Below the pieces are notes generated by a model. That model was not told the DNA's origin, did not search any database, and saw only the letters and a list, made by a program, of their open reading frames with translations. Made by a program: the position numbers and the translations under genes. Below, in pieces: positions 34,635 to 44,137 of a stretch of DNA of 64,000 nt. Source of the DNA: Methylovirgula sp. 4M-Z18. Its GTDB lineage: Bacteria > Pseudomonadota > Alphaproteobacteria > Rhizobiales > Beijerinckiaceae. The stretch lies in NCBI RefSeq assembly GCF_037890675.1, contig NZ_CP149574.1:3076874-3140873 (forward strand), written 5' to 3'. The first letter of the stretch is position 1; each line of letters begins with the position of its first letter.

Positions 34635-35631
34635 GCGGTTCGGTCGCGCGGATCGCCCCGACCTCGATGCCGTTCCAATTGACGAGACGCGGCGCGAGAC
34701 GCGGTGCAAGCAGCAAGCGCTCCTCGTCGGAGAGCGGCAAAAACCGCTGCAACGCAGCCGCCATCATCATTTCCGCCGCGCGCGTCGTACCGTCATCGCA
34801 CTTGATCGCAATGCCGAGCCCCTGGCTGGGCAAGGCCGCACAGAACACGCCTTCGGCACCGGTCTTGGTGAACGCTTTCGCCCGCAGGACGCTCATCACG
34901 TCGGTATCGAACCGATTGCGGCCGGCCACCATGTAAGGATGCTCGGCGACAGCCGCGCGAATCCGTGCCGCCGCTTGCGCGCGCTCGGGCGCGAACCCCG
35001 TGCCCGTCCCGAATTTTGCAAAACTCTGCGCCAGCACTTTAAGCGGAAAAGCATAGGTTGGGATGGAGCACCCGTCGGTGCCGGCTTGCGCATCGTCAAG
35101 CACGATGCCGGTGACCGATTCCAATGCGCCTTTGACTTCGCGCATCACCTTGTGATTGGGGCTCACATAGCCTTCCGGATCTTCCTGCATATAACAGGAC
35201 AGGCAGACGAAGCCTGCGTGTTTGCCCGAGCAATTGTTGTTGAGCGCGGTCGGCTTTTCGCCGCGCGCCGCCATCGCGCGCGCCACCGCCTCGTTCATCG
35301 GCCATTGTACGCCGCATTCGAGACAGGCGGGATCACGGCCGGCTTTTGCCAACATCGCCGCGGACGTCTCCGCATGGACCGGCTCGCCGGAATGCGAGGC
35401 GACCGCAAGCGCAATTTCCGCTGCGCTGAGGCCGTATTGATCAGCGGCGCCGCTCTCGAGCAGCGGCAAGGCCTGAAGGGCTTTGACCGCCGAGCGCGGA
35501 AAAATCGCGGCTTCGACATCGCCGAGCGCCAGCAGCAGACGCCCCGACGCATCGCTCACCGCGATGGCCCCGCGATGCCGGCTCTCGACCCGATCGCCAC
35601 GCGTGACTTCCACCAGAACCGGATTTTCCAT
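34618..35631 (-). CDS. asparaginase of the Rhizobium etli type
   Basis: 337 residues. It belongs to the asparaginase family first studied in Rhizobium etli, unrelated to the E. coli type. Motifs are NNNCSGKHAGFV, with the SGKH segment near the active site, GTDGCSIPTYAFPL and HPYMVAGRNRFDTDVM. The enzyme converts asparagine to aspartate and ammonia. ATG 35631 was chosen. The small membrane-protein gene lies 14 bases upstream on the same strand and is probably co-transcribed. Confidence 0.9.
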   Translation of the reverse strand: MENPVLVEVTRGDRVESRHRGAIAVSDASGRLLLALGDVEAAIFPRSAVKALQALPLLESGAADQYGLSAAEIALAVASHSGEPVHAETSAAMLAKAGRDPACLECGVQWPMNEAVARAMAARGEKPTALNNNCSGKHAGFVCLSCYMQEDPEGYVSPNHKVMREVKGALESVTGIVLDDAQAGTDGCSIPTYAFPLKVLAQSFAKFGTGTGFAPERAQAAARIRAAVAEHPYMVAGRNRFDTDVMSVLRAKAFTKTGAEGVFCAALPSQGLGIAIKCDDGTTRAAEMMMAAALQRFLPLSDEERLLLAPRLAPRLVNWNGIEVGAIRATEPLTGGS

Positions 35632-35645
35632 CGCGCGTGACCCTT

Positions 35646-35843
35646 CTAGTTCGACGTGTCGAGCGGCACGCAATCGCGCCGGCCGGAATTGATGCAATCT
35701 TCGATTGCGCGCTGCTTTTGCAAATAAAACACGAGCCAGACGGCGACGAGCGCCACCACGATGGCAACGGCTATGCCGGCCAGATTGGCCCGCGAACTCG
35801 GCCGGTTGTCATCATCATCATGTCGATTGTTCTGCGACGCCAT
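35646..35843 (-). CDS. small single-helix membrane protein, unknown function
   Basis: 65 residues: a polar, Asp-rich N-terminus (HDDDDNRPSSR), one helix at about 20-42 (LAGIAVAIVVALVAVWLVFY), and a short tail with two cysteines (EDCINSGRRDC). I do not recognise a family. Its tight spacing to the asparaginase gene suggests co-expression. Confidence 0.65.
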   Translation of the reverse strand: MASQNNRHDDDDNRPSSRANLAGIAVAIVVALVAVWLVFYLQKQRAIEDCINSGRRDCVPLDTSN

Positions 35844-35969
35844 GTCGGTTCCAAATCGTTAAACCGCGCCCTTGAGAGCCCTATAGGACGGGCGCCCGGC
35901 GCTTGCAACCCGGGCCTGGGGCTTTAAAACCTTGGTCGGACACTTCCTTGACCTGACGGCGCATGCTCC

Positions 35970-36875
35970 ATGACCGATATTCCCTTCGACCGCTCGATCC
36001 CGCAATCGCCCGGCGAGGTCGCGCAAATCTCACCGCTCGTGCGCCGTGTGGTTGCGGGCAATGCTGGACCGTTCACCTTTACCGGCACTTGCAGCTATAT
36101 CGTGGGGCAGCGCGATGTCGTGATCATCGATCCGGGCCCGGACGATCCGGCACATATCGGGCGCTTGCAAAGTGCGATCGCGGGCGAACGGCTGCATGCC
36201 ATTCTCTGCACCCACACCCATCGCGATCATTCGCCGGCCGCGCGCGCCTTGCACGACGCCACGGGCGCGCCAATCGTGGGCTGCGCCCCCCACCATGCGG
36301 CCCGCGCCCTGGCGCAGGGCGAGCCCAATCTCCTCGATGCGGCCAACGATCTCGCCTATCGTCCCGATCGGATTTTGGCGGACGGCGAGCACTTCGACTG
36401 GGGCGGGTTGACGCTCGAAGCGATCGCAACACCCGGCCACACGATGAACCATTTGACCTTCGCCTTTGCAGCCGAGAACGCTCTGTTTTCCGGCGATCAT
36501 GTCATGGCCTGGTCGACCAGCATTGTCGCGCCGCCGGACGGCGCGATGGGCCCTTATATGGCCTCGCTCGAAAAACTGCGGCAGCGCGAGGAACGCCTCT
36601 ATTGGCCAGGCCACGGCGGGCCGGTGCGCGAGCCAAAATCCTTCGTGCCCATGCTGCTCGGCCATCGCCGCCAGCGCGAAGCCGCGATCCTGGCGCGGCT
36701 CAAAGCCGGCGACCGTTTGATCCCGGAGATCGTTTTGCAACTTTACATCGGCCTCGATCCGGCGTTGCGCGGCGCGGCTGCGCTTTCGGTCTTCGCGCAT
36801 TTGGAAGATCTCGTCGCACGCGGATTGGCCAAGACGGAGGGCGATGCGACGCTGGACTCCGCCTATTCGGTTTGA
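35970..36875 (+). CDS. MBL-fold metallohydrolase, LACTB2-like
   Basis: 301 residues. The zinc motif THTHRDH is near residue 75, with GHTMNH and SGDHV further on completing the two-metal site. A C-terminal winged-helix-like segment (about 225-295) matches the LACTB2/beta-lactamase-like-2 architecture. Related proteins act as endoribonucleases or thioester hydrolases; the reaction here is unknown. Confidence 0.87.
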   Translation: MTDIPFDRSIPQSPGEVAQISPLVRRVVAGNAGPFTFTGTCSYIVGQRDVVIIDPGPDDPAHIGRLQSAIAGERLHAILCTHTHRDHSPAARALHDATGAPIVGCAPHHAARALAQGEPNLLDAANDLAYRPDRILADGEHFDWGGLTLEAIATPGHTMNHLTFAFAAENALFSGDHVMAWSTSIVAPPDGAMGPYMASLEKLRQREERLYWPGHGGPVREPKSFVPMLLGHRRQREAAILARLKAGDRLIPEIVLQLYIGLDPALRGAAALSVFAHLEDLVARGLAKTEGDATLDSAYSV

Positions 36876-36952
36876 TGCCGAGCTGCCGCGAACGCATGCG
36901 ATATCCGCGACTGTCATCCCGAGCTTGTCTCGCAATCATAGCGGACATTTTT

Positions 36953-36972
36953 CCCGACAACCGTGGGTCGGG
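36953..36972. repeat. short inverted repeat between convergent genes
   Basis: CCCGAC (36953-36958) pairs with GTCGGG (36967-36972), within a 148-base gap between convergent genes. The preceding bases (TGTCATCCCGAGCTTGTC) look like part of a degraded dispersed repeat. It may act as a terminator. Confidence 0.35.
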
Positions 36973-37023
36973 CCGGGATAGCATTGTGGCCTTCTTATAG
37001 GTCCAAGCTTATGACCATTGGTA

Positions 37024-38541
37024 TTACTGCACCACCACCCGCCCCTCGACCGTCTCGTTCACCGTGCCGAGCTTCTTGATGTAATCCATTACATCGTTCG
37101 CCATCAGGCTGTCGCCCGTATCAGCCGTCGCGTTCTTATCCTGCAAGGCCGTGTAACCATCGCCGCCGCGCAACATGAAATCGTTGGTGGCGACCGTATA
37201 GGTTTTCGCGTCGTCCAGCATCTGGCCATCGATCTCGACCGATTGCACTCGCGCGCCCGCCGGCGCCGCCGCGCTGGCAATAATCTTGAGACCGGAGACT
37301 TGCGGGAAGCGGCCGGCGCGATTTTCGAATTGCGACAGACCGTTTTCGAGCGCGGCCCGGATCGCCTTGCCGGAAATTCTCGTCACCGTGGTTTTGTTGC
37401 CGAAGGGTAATTCGGCGAGAATGTCGCGCCGCGTCAGTTGCGTGCCGGCTGGATATTGCTTGTTGGCGCGAATGCCGCCGCCGTTGGTGATGGCGCAATC
37501 GGCATTCGTCTTGGTGCGCAAGGCGTCGGCGACGAGATTGCCGATCGCGGCTTCGCCGCCGCGCACCGTCGCCGAGCGGCTGTCGAGCGGCGCGCCCAAC
37601 GCGCCGATCACCACGTCGAGTTCCTTGGACAGATCGGCCTCGAGATGTTTCACCAGCACCTGGACATCGGCATCCGGCGTCAAGGTCGTACTGTCGATGA
37701 TGCGATAATTCGGCCACCAGGCAATCGTCCGTTTGCCGCCCTCGTCCTTCACGTCGACCGACAGGTCGAGAATGACGACATAGATTGCATCTTCGCCTGA
37801 CTCGGCCGTCAAGGCGCGGCCATTGTAATCGATATGCACATCATGCGTGTGCCCGGTGATGATGAGATCCGCGACGCGCAGATCCATCAGCCGCTCGCGC
37901 AGATCGCGTTCGCAATGGCAGATCGCAACGATGAGGTCGGCGCCTTGCGCGCGCAGGGTCTGGGCCTCGCGGCGAATGGCGTCGACCGTCGGCGAGAACA
38001 CGAGATCGCCGGGCGAAGAGTGATCGGGCGTCTGCTCGAGGGCGGTGCCGACGAGCCCGAGCTTGATGCCGCCCTTCTCGATCAGCATCGAATCCTGATG
38101 CTGCGGCAACATGGAACCGTCCGCCGCCCGCAGATTGGCCGCAAGGATCGGGAATTTCGCCTCGCCGATCCGCTTGAAATACACGTCCTTGCCGAAATCG
38201 AATTCGTGATTGCCTGGCACGAACAAATCCAATTGCAACGCGTTGAACAACGCCACCATATGCGCGCCCATGTCGAAGGACGACATGACGCTGGGGCTGA
38301 ACGTGTCGCCCGCATGGGAGAACAACACGTTGCCACCCTTGTCGCGCTCGGCCTTGATCGCCGCCGCCAAGCGCGGCAGGCCGCCGCGGCCCTTCACCCC
38401 GTCCATATTGTAGACATCGTTGGTCAGAACGAACGAAATCTTGACGGAATCGGCGGCCAAAGCAGCGGACCGCGACATGATCACGGTGGCGCCGGCGGCT
38501 AACGCGCCGCCCAACAGGCCACGACGGGAAAGGTCGGTCAT
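37024..38541 (-). CDS. Tat-exported 5'-nucleotidase/metallophosphatase family protein
   Basis: 505 residues. The N-terminus MTDLSRRGLLGGALAAGATV has a twin-arginine motif and hydrophobic stretch. The metallophosphatase domain shows SHAGDTFSP, PGNHEFDFG and GHTHDVH. The C-terminal 5'-nucleotidase domain has NGGGIRAN and ATNDFMLRGGDGY. The first motif reads TNDVYN, whereas UshA-type enzymes have Asp-X-His; the His is Tyr here. It probably dephosphorylates nucleotides or related esters in the periplasm. GGAG precedes the ATG. Confidence 0.88.
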   Translation of the reverse strand: MTDLSRRGLLGGALAAGATVIMSRSAALAADSVKISFVLTNDVYNMDGVKGRGGLPRLAAAIKAERDKGGNVLFSHAGDTFSPSVMSSFDMGAHMVALFNALQLDLFVPGNHEFDFGKDVYFKRIGEAKFPILAANLRAADGSMLPQHQDSMLIEKGGIKLGLVGTALEQTPDHSSPGDLVFSPTVDAIRREAQTLRAQGADLIVAICHCERDLRERLMDLRVADLIITGHTHDVHIDYNGRALTAESGEDAIYVVILDLSVDVKDEGGKRTIAWWPNYRIIDSTTLTPDADVQVLVKHLEADLSKELDVVIGALGAPLDSRSATVRGGEAAIGNLVADALRTKTNADCAITNGGGIRANKQYPAGTQLTRRDILAELPFGNKTTVTRISGKAIRAALENGLSQFENRAGRFPQVSGLKIIASAAAPAGARVQSVEIDGQMLDDAKTYTVATNDFMLRGGDGYTALQDKNATADTGDSLMANDVMDYIKKLGTVNETVEGRVVVQ

Positions 38542-38688
38542 GACAATCTCCAAGGATGTGCGCTTTGTTGCAGTCTAGCAAATCGCCTTCGCATCGCACC
38601 AGCGGTTATTTGTGCCACATGTGGCCCGCCCCATCGACAGTCCGCCACGAAAGCCTTATTTCTGCGCCATCGATAAGCGGAACTTTTG

Positions 38689-39771
38689 ATGAACTCTTCA
38701 CAAACAATGCCGGCTTCAGGAACGCCCGCGCAAAGCCGGCGGCCGGCCGGTCATCCTCCCCTTGCCGCGGCCAAGATCGGCGTGCTTCTGATGAATTTGG
38801 GCACGCCGGAAGGGACCGATTATTGGTCGATGCGGCGGTATTTGAAGGAGTTCCTCTCCGACCGCCGCGTGATCGAAACGCCGCGTCTGCAATGGTGGCC
38901 TTTGCTCAATCTCATCATTCTGCAGCGCCGGCCGCAAAAGAAGGGCAAGGATTACGCAAGCATCTGGAACAACGAGCTCAACGAAGGGCCGCTGAAAACG
39001 ATCACGCGCAACCAGGCAACTAAATTGCAAAGCTGGATCGACGCCGGCGGCCTAGCAGTGCCCGGCGGCACGGTCGTCGTCGACTGGGCCATGCGCTACG
39101 GCCTGCCCGATGTCGCGAGCCGCGTCGACGCGCTGCAGCAGCAGGGGTGCGAGCGCATTCTGTTCGTCCCGCTCTATCCGCAATATGCGGCCGCAACCAG
39201 CGCGACCGCCTGCGACAAAGTGTTCGAAGCGCTCGCCAAAATGCGCTGGCAGCCGACAGCGCGCTTCTCACCGCCCTATCACGATCAACCCGCCTATATC
39301 GATGCACTTGCCGCATCGATGCGCGCATCGCTCGCGCAGCTCGATTTCCAGCCCGAAGTGATCTTGTGCTCCTTCCACGGCATTCCGCGCGAATATTTCG
39401 ACAAGGGCGACCCGTATTATTGCCATTGCATGAAAACCGCGCGGCTCCTGCGCGATACGCTCGGCCTGACGGAGGAGACTTTCCGCGTCACCTTTCAGTC
39501 GCGCTTCGGACCGGCCGAATGGCTGCAACCCTACACCGATGCAACCGTGAAAGCCCTCGCCGCACGGGGCGTGAAGCGCCTCGCCATCGTCGCGCCCGGC
39601 TTTTCGGCAGATTGCCTGGAGACGGTCGAGGAACTGGGCGTCGAAAATCGCCACATCTTCATGTCCGGCGGCGGCGAGAAATTCGCGCTTCTGCCGTGCT
39701 TGAACGACGGTGATGACGGCATGAGTGTCATTCAAGACATCGTGCGCCGCGAGCTGATGGGATGGATTTGA
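38689..39771 (+). CDS. hemH: ferrochelatase
   Basis: 360 residues. It inserts Fe(II) into protoporphyrin IX, the last step of haem synthesis. VLLMNLGTPEGTDYWSMRRYL at the start, the SFHGIPREYFDKGDPYYCHC segment with the active His, and TFQSRFGPAEWLQPYTD are all intact. The first 25 residues are a non-conserved extension. ATG 38689 is preceded by an in-frame TTG that may also be used. Confidence 0.94.
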   Translation: MNSSQTMPASGTPAQSRRPAGHPPLAAAKIGVLLMNLGTPEGTDYWSMRRYLKEFLSDRRVIETPRLQWWPLLNLIILQRRPQKKGKDYASIWNNELNEGPLKTITRNQATKLQSWIDAGGLAVPGGTVVVDWAMRYGLPDVASRVDALQQQGCERILFVPLYPQYAAATSATACDKVFEALAKMRWQPTARFSPPYHDQPAYIDALAASMRASLAQLDFQPEVILCSFHGIPREYFDKGDPYYCHCMKTARLLRDTLGLTEETFRVTFQSRFGPAEWLQPYTDATVKALAARGVKRLAIVAPGFSADCLETVEELGVENRHIFMSGGGEKFALLPCLNDGDDGMSVIQDIVRRELMGWI

Positions 39772-39802
39772 CGCGATCTTCATGAGGAGCATGTGAAACG
39801 CC

Positions 39803-40414
39803 ATGCCGGTCGTCGTTCCCGGACTCATCCATACGCCGGATTATCTCGACCGCGCCGCGCAGGAGGCGCTGGTCATGGAGTTACGCGAGATCGTTGCGAC
39901 CGCGCCGCTCTACACGCCGCGCATGCCGAAAACCAACAAGCCCTTCTCGGTGCGCATGACCAATTGCGGCGATCTCGGCTGGGTCTCCGACGTCACGGGC
40001 TACCGCTATCAGCCGCTGCATCCGGAAACCGGCAAGCCGTGGCCGGCGATTCCTGCCGTCCTGCTGCAAGCGTGGAACGCGCTTGGCACATATCCGCATC
40101 CGCCGCAGGCCTGTCTCATCAATTTTTACAGGGCGGAGGCGCGCATGGGGCTGCACCAGGACCGTGACGAAGCAGATTTCGACGCGCCGGTCGTCTCCCT
40201 CTCGCTCGGCGATACGTGTCTGTTCCGCGTCGGCGGCACGGCGCGCAACGATCCGACGAAATCGTTCCGGCTGAAATCCGGCGACGGCATGATCCTATCC
40301 GGCGACGCGCGTCTTGCTTTTCACGGCGTAGACCGCATCATGGGCGGGACTTCCACGCTTCTCCCCAATGGCGGCAGAATCAATTTGACCCTTCGCCGCG
40401 TGACGAAAGCTTGA
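39803..40414 (+). CDS. alkB: DNA oxidative demethylase AlkB
   Basis: 203 residues. Fe(II)/2-oxoglutarate dioxygenase that removes methyl groups from N1-methyladenine and N3-methylcytosine in DNA. The iron triad is seen in LHQDRDE and LAFHGVDR, and the 2-oxoglutarate arginine in GGRINLTLRR. NFYRAEARMG is a family hallmark. It lies 31 bases after hemH and 7 before a hydrolase gene, so the three may share a transcript. Confidence 0.93.
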   Translation: MPVVVPGLIHTPDYLDRAAQEALVMELREIVATAPLYTPRMPKTNKPFSVRMTNCGDLGWVSDVTGYRYQPLHPETGKPWPAIPAVLLQAWNALGTYPHPPQACLINFYRAEARMGLHQDRDEADFDAPVVSLSLGDTCLFRVGGTARNDPTKSFRLKSGDGMILSGDARLAFHGVDRIMGGTSTLLPNGGRINLTLRRVTKA

Positions 40415-40421
40415 GCAGCCT

Positions 40422-41204
40422 ATGACCTCTCCCCCGGCTCCCAATTTTCGCGAGATCGCCACGCCCTTCGGTACCAATCGCATCGCGTTCCGCAAACGCG
40501 CCGGCACGTCGGAGCGTCCGGGGCTGGTGTGGCTCGGCGGATTCAAGTCCGACATGCTCGCGACCAAAGCCTCGGCCATCGATGCCTATGCGCACGACAC
40601 CAAGCGCGCCTATCTGCGGTTCGACTATTCCGGCCACGGCGAATCCGGCGGCAAGTTCGAGGACGGCACTATCGGCGGCTGGGCGGCGGAAGCGCTCGCG
40701 ATGATCCGCGAAGAAACGCAAGGGCCACAAGTTCTCGTCGGCTCGTCGATGGGCGGCTGGATCGCGCTTTTGGTCGCGCGTGCCCTCGCGGAAGCGAACG
40801 AGGCGGAACGGCTCGCCGGCCTCGTGCTCATCGCGCCGGCTGTCGATTTCACGGAAGCGCTGATGTGGGCACAATTTCCGCAGGACGTACGCGACGAAAT
40901 CACGCAAACAGGGCAGTGGCTGCGCCCGACCGAATATGCGCCCGATCCCTACCCGATCACGCGCGCGCTGATCGAGGACGGCCGCAAGCAGCAATTGCTG
41001 GGATCGCTCATCCGCTCCCATTGTCCGGTGCATATTCTGCAAGGCATGCAGGACCCCGACGTCCCGTGGCGGCATGCGATGCTGCTCATCGAGCACATGC
41101 CGAGCGATCCGGTGACGATCACGATGGTCAAGGACGGCGACCACCGCCTGTCGCGCGATGAAGACATCCGCGCGTTGCTGAGCGCGATCGACGGGATCGC
41201 GTGA
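40422..41204 (+). CDS. alpha/beta hydrolase, ABHD10-like
   Basis: 260 residues. Nucleophile motif LVGSSMGGWIALL, acid in LQGMQDPDVPW and histidine in KDGDHRLSR form a complete catalytic triad. FDYSGHGESGG is the oxyanion region. It resembles mitochondrial ABHD10, a depalmitoylase and esterase, but the bacterial substrate is unknown. It ends back to back with the convergent Bcr/CflA gene, with no bases between the stops. Confidence 0.87.
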   Translation: MTSPPAPNFREIATPFGTNRIAFRKRAGTSERPGLVWLGGFKSDMLATKASAIDAYAHDTKRAYLRFDYSGHGESGGKFEDGTIGGWAAEALAMIREETQGPQVLVGSSMGGWIALLVARALAEANEAERLAGLVLIAPAVDFTEALMWAQFPQDVRDEITQTGQWLRPTEYAPDPYPITRALIEDGRKQQLLGSLIRSHCPVHILQGMQDPDVPWRHAMLLIEHMPSDPVTITMVKDGDHRLSRDEDIRALLSAIDGIA

Positions 41205-42392
41205 CTATTTTGTCGTGAGGCGCAGAGCTGTGAAGATGGCGAGAGCCAAGAGACCCATGGTCGCAACAGCAATCGGCAACGGCATCGGACTGGTGCCGAG
41301 CATAGACCCGACCACGGCACCGACCAGCGCCGCCGATGTCATCTGGACGAAGCCGACCAAGGACGACGCCGCACCGGCATGATGCGGAAACGGCGTAAGC
41401 GCCGCCGCCATGCTCTGCGGCATGGTGAGGCCGACACCGATCATGTAAACCATCATCGGCATGACGAGCGCGGGGGTGACATGGGGCAAGGACCACACAC
41501 CGAGCAATTGCGCGACGCCGCCCGCCGCGAGGCACATGACTCCAAGCTGCAGGACACGATCGATGCCGAGCCTCTTCACCAATCGCGACGCGAGCGTTGC
41601 GCCGCCGGCAAAAGAAATCGCGCAAATGCCGAATGTCAGACCGTAAGTGACTGGCCCCAATCCGTAGTTCACCTGCAGAATATGTGACGAACCGGAGATG
41701 AACGCGAAGAGGCCGGAATAGGTGCAGGCATTGATGGCGATATAGGCGCGAAACGGAATGTGCCGCAGCAGAAATGCAAAATTGCGAAACACATTGTCGA
41801 GCGAGATCGGTCCCGTCTGTTTCACCTTGATCGTCTCCGGCAGGGCGGCGCGGATATAGATCGTGAAGGCGGCGATACAGACGGCGGAGACGACGAAAGT
41901 GGAACGCCAGCCGAAGGCGTCCTGCATGATTCCGCCGAAAGCCGGCGCGATCGCCGGTGCAATCCCCATGATCGCGCCCATGCGTGACAATTCGCGCGCG
42001 GCATCGGGACCGGCATATAGATCGCGCACGATGGCACGGGCCAGAATGATCGGACCAGCCGCGCCCATCGCCTGCAGGATGCGCGCGGCAATCAGCCAAT
42101 CGACGGAGGGCGCGAGCGAGCAGATGGCACTGGCCACGACATAGAGGACGAAGCCCGTCAGCACGATGGGCTTGCGCCCGAATTTGTCGGACAAGGGCCC
42201 GTACACGATCTGGCCGACCGCAAACCCGCCCAGGAAAGCCGACAGCGTCAATTGCACATGCGCGGGCGACGCGTGCAGCCTCTCCGAAATCTCGGGCAGC
42301 GAGGGCAGATACATATCGGTCGAAAGCGGACCGAGCGCCGTCATCATCGCCAGCGTCGCCGTCATGGCGAAGGTTCCGGGGGAGAGGCGCAT
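41205..42392 (-). CDS. Bcr/CflA family multidrug efflux MFS transporter
   Basis: 395 residues with 12 predicted helices. STDMYLPSLPEI in helix 1, GQIVYGPLSDKFGRKP between helices 2 and 3, and ARAIVRDLY are hallmarks of the Bcr/CflA family, which exports bicyclomycin, chloramphenicol or other small molecules by proton exchange. The natural substrate is unknown. Confidence 0.9.
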   Translation of the reverse strand: MRLSPGTFAMTATLAMMTALGPLSTDMYLPSLPEISERLHASPAHVQLTLSAFLGGFAVGQIVYGPLSDKFGRKPIVLTGFVLYVVASAICSLAPSVDWLIAARILQAMGAAGPIILARAIVRDLYAGPDAARELSRMGAIMGIAPAIAPAFGGIMQDAFGWRSTFVVSAVCIAAFTIYIRAALPETIKVKQTGPISLDNVFRNFAFLLRHIPFRAYIAINACTYSGLFAFISGSSHILQVNYGLGPVTYGLTFGICAISFAGGATLASRLVKRLGIDRVLQLGVMCLAAGGVAQLLGVWSLPHVTPALVMPMMVYMIGVGLTMPQSMAAALTPFPHHAGAASSLVGFVQMTSAALVGAVVGSMLGTSPMPLPIAVATMGLLALAIFTALRLTTK

Positions 42393-42494
42393 GAGAAGTC
42401 CGCGAAGAGAAATGGGTGAGGTTTGCTTAGCCGATCCTTACAAGGATTGCCACCTCATGTGACGTCAGCGGTTGTCCGCGATCACGACGCCTGT

Positions 42495-42545
42495 CCCCTC
42501 ATCCGGCTTGCTTCGCAAGCCACCTTCTCCCTCAGGGAGAAGGGG
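42495..42545 (-). terminator. double-hairpin repeat at the end of the kinase operon
   Basis: Two adjoining hairpins: GGCTTGC/GCAAGCC (42505-42511, 42515-42521) and CCTTCTCCC/GGGAGAAGG (42523-42531, 42535-42543). The 3-base loop of the second is the stop codon of the PfkB kinase. The sequence is a dispersed Rhizobiales-type repeat that probably doubles as terminator. Confidence 0.75.
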
Positions 42546-43485
42546 TCGCGGTGCCCGGGATGAAATCCTCTTTCAGCCTCTCCTGCACGACGCTTTCGAT
42601 GTCGCGCGCGTAAGGCACGCTCGTCTGCGCGCCCTGCTTGGTGCACGCGAGCCCGCCCGCGACGATCCCGTATTGCAGGGCGAGGCTGAAATGCGCGCCG
42701 CGCTCCAGCGCTGCGGCGAAGGCGCCGGCGAACGTATCGCCCGCCGCGGTGGTGTCGACCACCTTCACCTTGATCGCATCGGCGGCCCGGCACACGCCGC
42801 CGGTCCAGCCGACGGCACCATTCGCGCCCAGCGTCACCACGCACGGAACGCCATAGGTCTGATCGATCGTCCGCGCGACGCTTTCGGGATCGCTGCGCAC
42901 ATCCGCCGGCAAGCCGAGTGCTGCCGCAAGCGATACGGCTTCATGCTCGTTCATGATCAATACGTCGAGCAGGCGCAAATAGCTTTCCGAAATCGCGCCG
43001 GCCGGCGCGAGATTGAGGATGACGCGCGCGCCCTTACTCTTGGCGAGACGTGCCGCGGCTTCGCCTTCGGCGTCGGGCACTTCGCGCTGCAGGAGCAAAA
43101 CCGTCTTGTCGTCGATCGCCACATCGGCGAGTTGCCGGGCTTGCGCGTAATCATTCGCCCCTGCAGCCACGACGATCGCATTTTCGCCCTGCGGATCGAC
43201 CGTGATGAAGGCCGCACCGGTCGCTTGATCCACCGTCGCGACATGGTGCAAATCGACGCCGTCGGCTTTCAACAACGACAACGCATGTGTCGCAAAATCG
43301 TCCGCGCCGACCGCGCCGACCAGCACAACGTCGGCCCCCGCCCGCCGCGCGGCGAGTGCCTGGTTGGCGCCCTTGCCACCGGGGATTTTTTCGTAAATCG
43401 GGCCGGCCACGGTTTCGCCGGGCCCCGGAATCTTTGTGGCGCGCGTGACGAGGTCGATATTGATCGAACCAAAGACAACGATCAT
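42532..43485 (-). CDS. PfkB-family sugar kinase, ribokinase-like
   Basis: 317 residues. FGSINIDLV at the start, the GGKGANQALAARRAG motif typical of ribokinases, and the catalytic DTTAAGDTFAGAFAAAL segment are present. On its own the sequence says ribokinase (rbsK). Its operon also encodes a KDPGal-type aldolase and a sugar dehydrogenase, so it may phosphorylate a 2-keto-3-deoxy sugar acid instead. It starts 4 bases after the aldolase stop. Its last residues and stop codon are written by the repeat at 42495-42545. Confidence 0.85.
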   Translation of the reverse strand: MIVVFGSINIDLVTRATKIPGPGETVAGPIYEKIPGGKGANQALAARRAGADVVLVGAVGADDFATHALSLLKADGVDLHHVATVDQATGAAFITVDPQGENAIVVAAGANDYAQARQLADVAIDDKTVLLLQREVPDAEGEAAARLAKSKGARVILNLAPAGAISESYLRLLDVLIMNEHEAVSLAAALGLPADVRSDPESVARTIDQTYGVPCVVTLGANGAVGWTGGVCRAADAIKVKVVDTTAAGDTFAGAFAAALERGAHFSLALQYGIVAGGLACTKQGAQTSVPYARDIESVVQERLKEDFIPGTATPSP

Positions 43486-43489
43486 CGGC

Positions 43490-44137
43490 TCACCTCGTTC
43501 CGCGATAGGCGGCGATCAACGCGCGCGCCTTCCCCCCAATTTCAGCCGGCGTGATGCCTGGCTTGTAAATGGCCGAGCCGATGCCGAAACCGTCCACATG
43601 GTCGCGCCAGTCGGCAATATTATCGACCGACACGCCGCCAACAAGCAGCATCTGCGTGCCTTTGGGCAAAATGGCCTGCAGCGCCTTCACATAGGCTTTG
43701 CTCGCGCCTTCGCCGGGGAACAGCTTCAAGGCGTGCGCGCCGGCCGCCAGCGCTGCGGCGGCCTCGGTCGGCGTGAAGAATCCCGGCAGAGAGATCAGCC
43801 CCTGTTCGCGCGAACATTTGATCACGTCGGGATTGGTATTGGGCGACACAATGAGCTTGCCGCCGCTCGCCGCGACTTTTTCCACTTCGTCCATCGTATA
43901 GACTGTGCCCGCACCGACGAGCGCGCGGCCGTCCAGGGCTTTGGCCAGGAGACCGATGGAGGTGAAGGGATCGGGCGAGTTGAGCGGCACTTCCAAAAGA
44001 TTGATGCCGGCCTCGACCAACGCCTCGCCGATCGCGACGGATTCCTCCGGCCGCAGGCCGCGCAGGATCGCGACGATCGGCAGTTGCGCGAAAGAGGCGC
44101 GATAGCGCGCCTCAAGATCGCCGGCGGCGGAAGACAT
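43490..44137 (-). CDS. 2-dehydro-3-deoxy-6-phosphogalactonate aldolase-like protein
   Basis: 215 residues of the KDPG/KDPGal aldolase family. LPIVAILRGLRPEES, LLEVPLNSPDPFTSI and GAGTVYTMDEV match DgoA more than Eda, and the Schiff-base Lys is in AHALKLFPGE. It should split a phosphorylated 2-keto-3-deoxy acid to pyruvate and glyceraldehyde 3-phosphate. ATG 44137 overlaps the SDR stop as ATGA, which fixes the start and shows coupling. Confidence 0.87.
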   Translation of the reverse strand: MSSAAGDLEARYRASFAQLPIVAILRGLRPEESVAIGEALVEAGINLLEVPLNSPDPFTSIGLLAKALDGRALVGAGTVYTMDEVEKVAASGGKLIVSPNTNPDVIKCSREQGLISLPGFFTPTEAAAALAAGAHALKLFPGEGASKAYVKALQAILPKGTQMLLVGGVSVDNIADWRDHVDGFGIGSAIYKPGITPAEIGGKARALIAAYRGTR

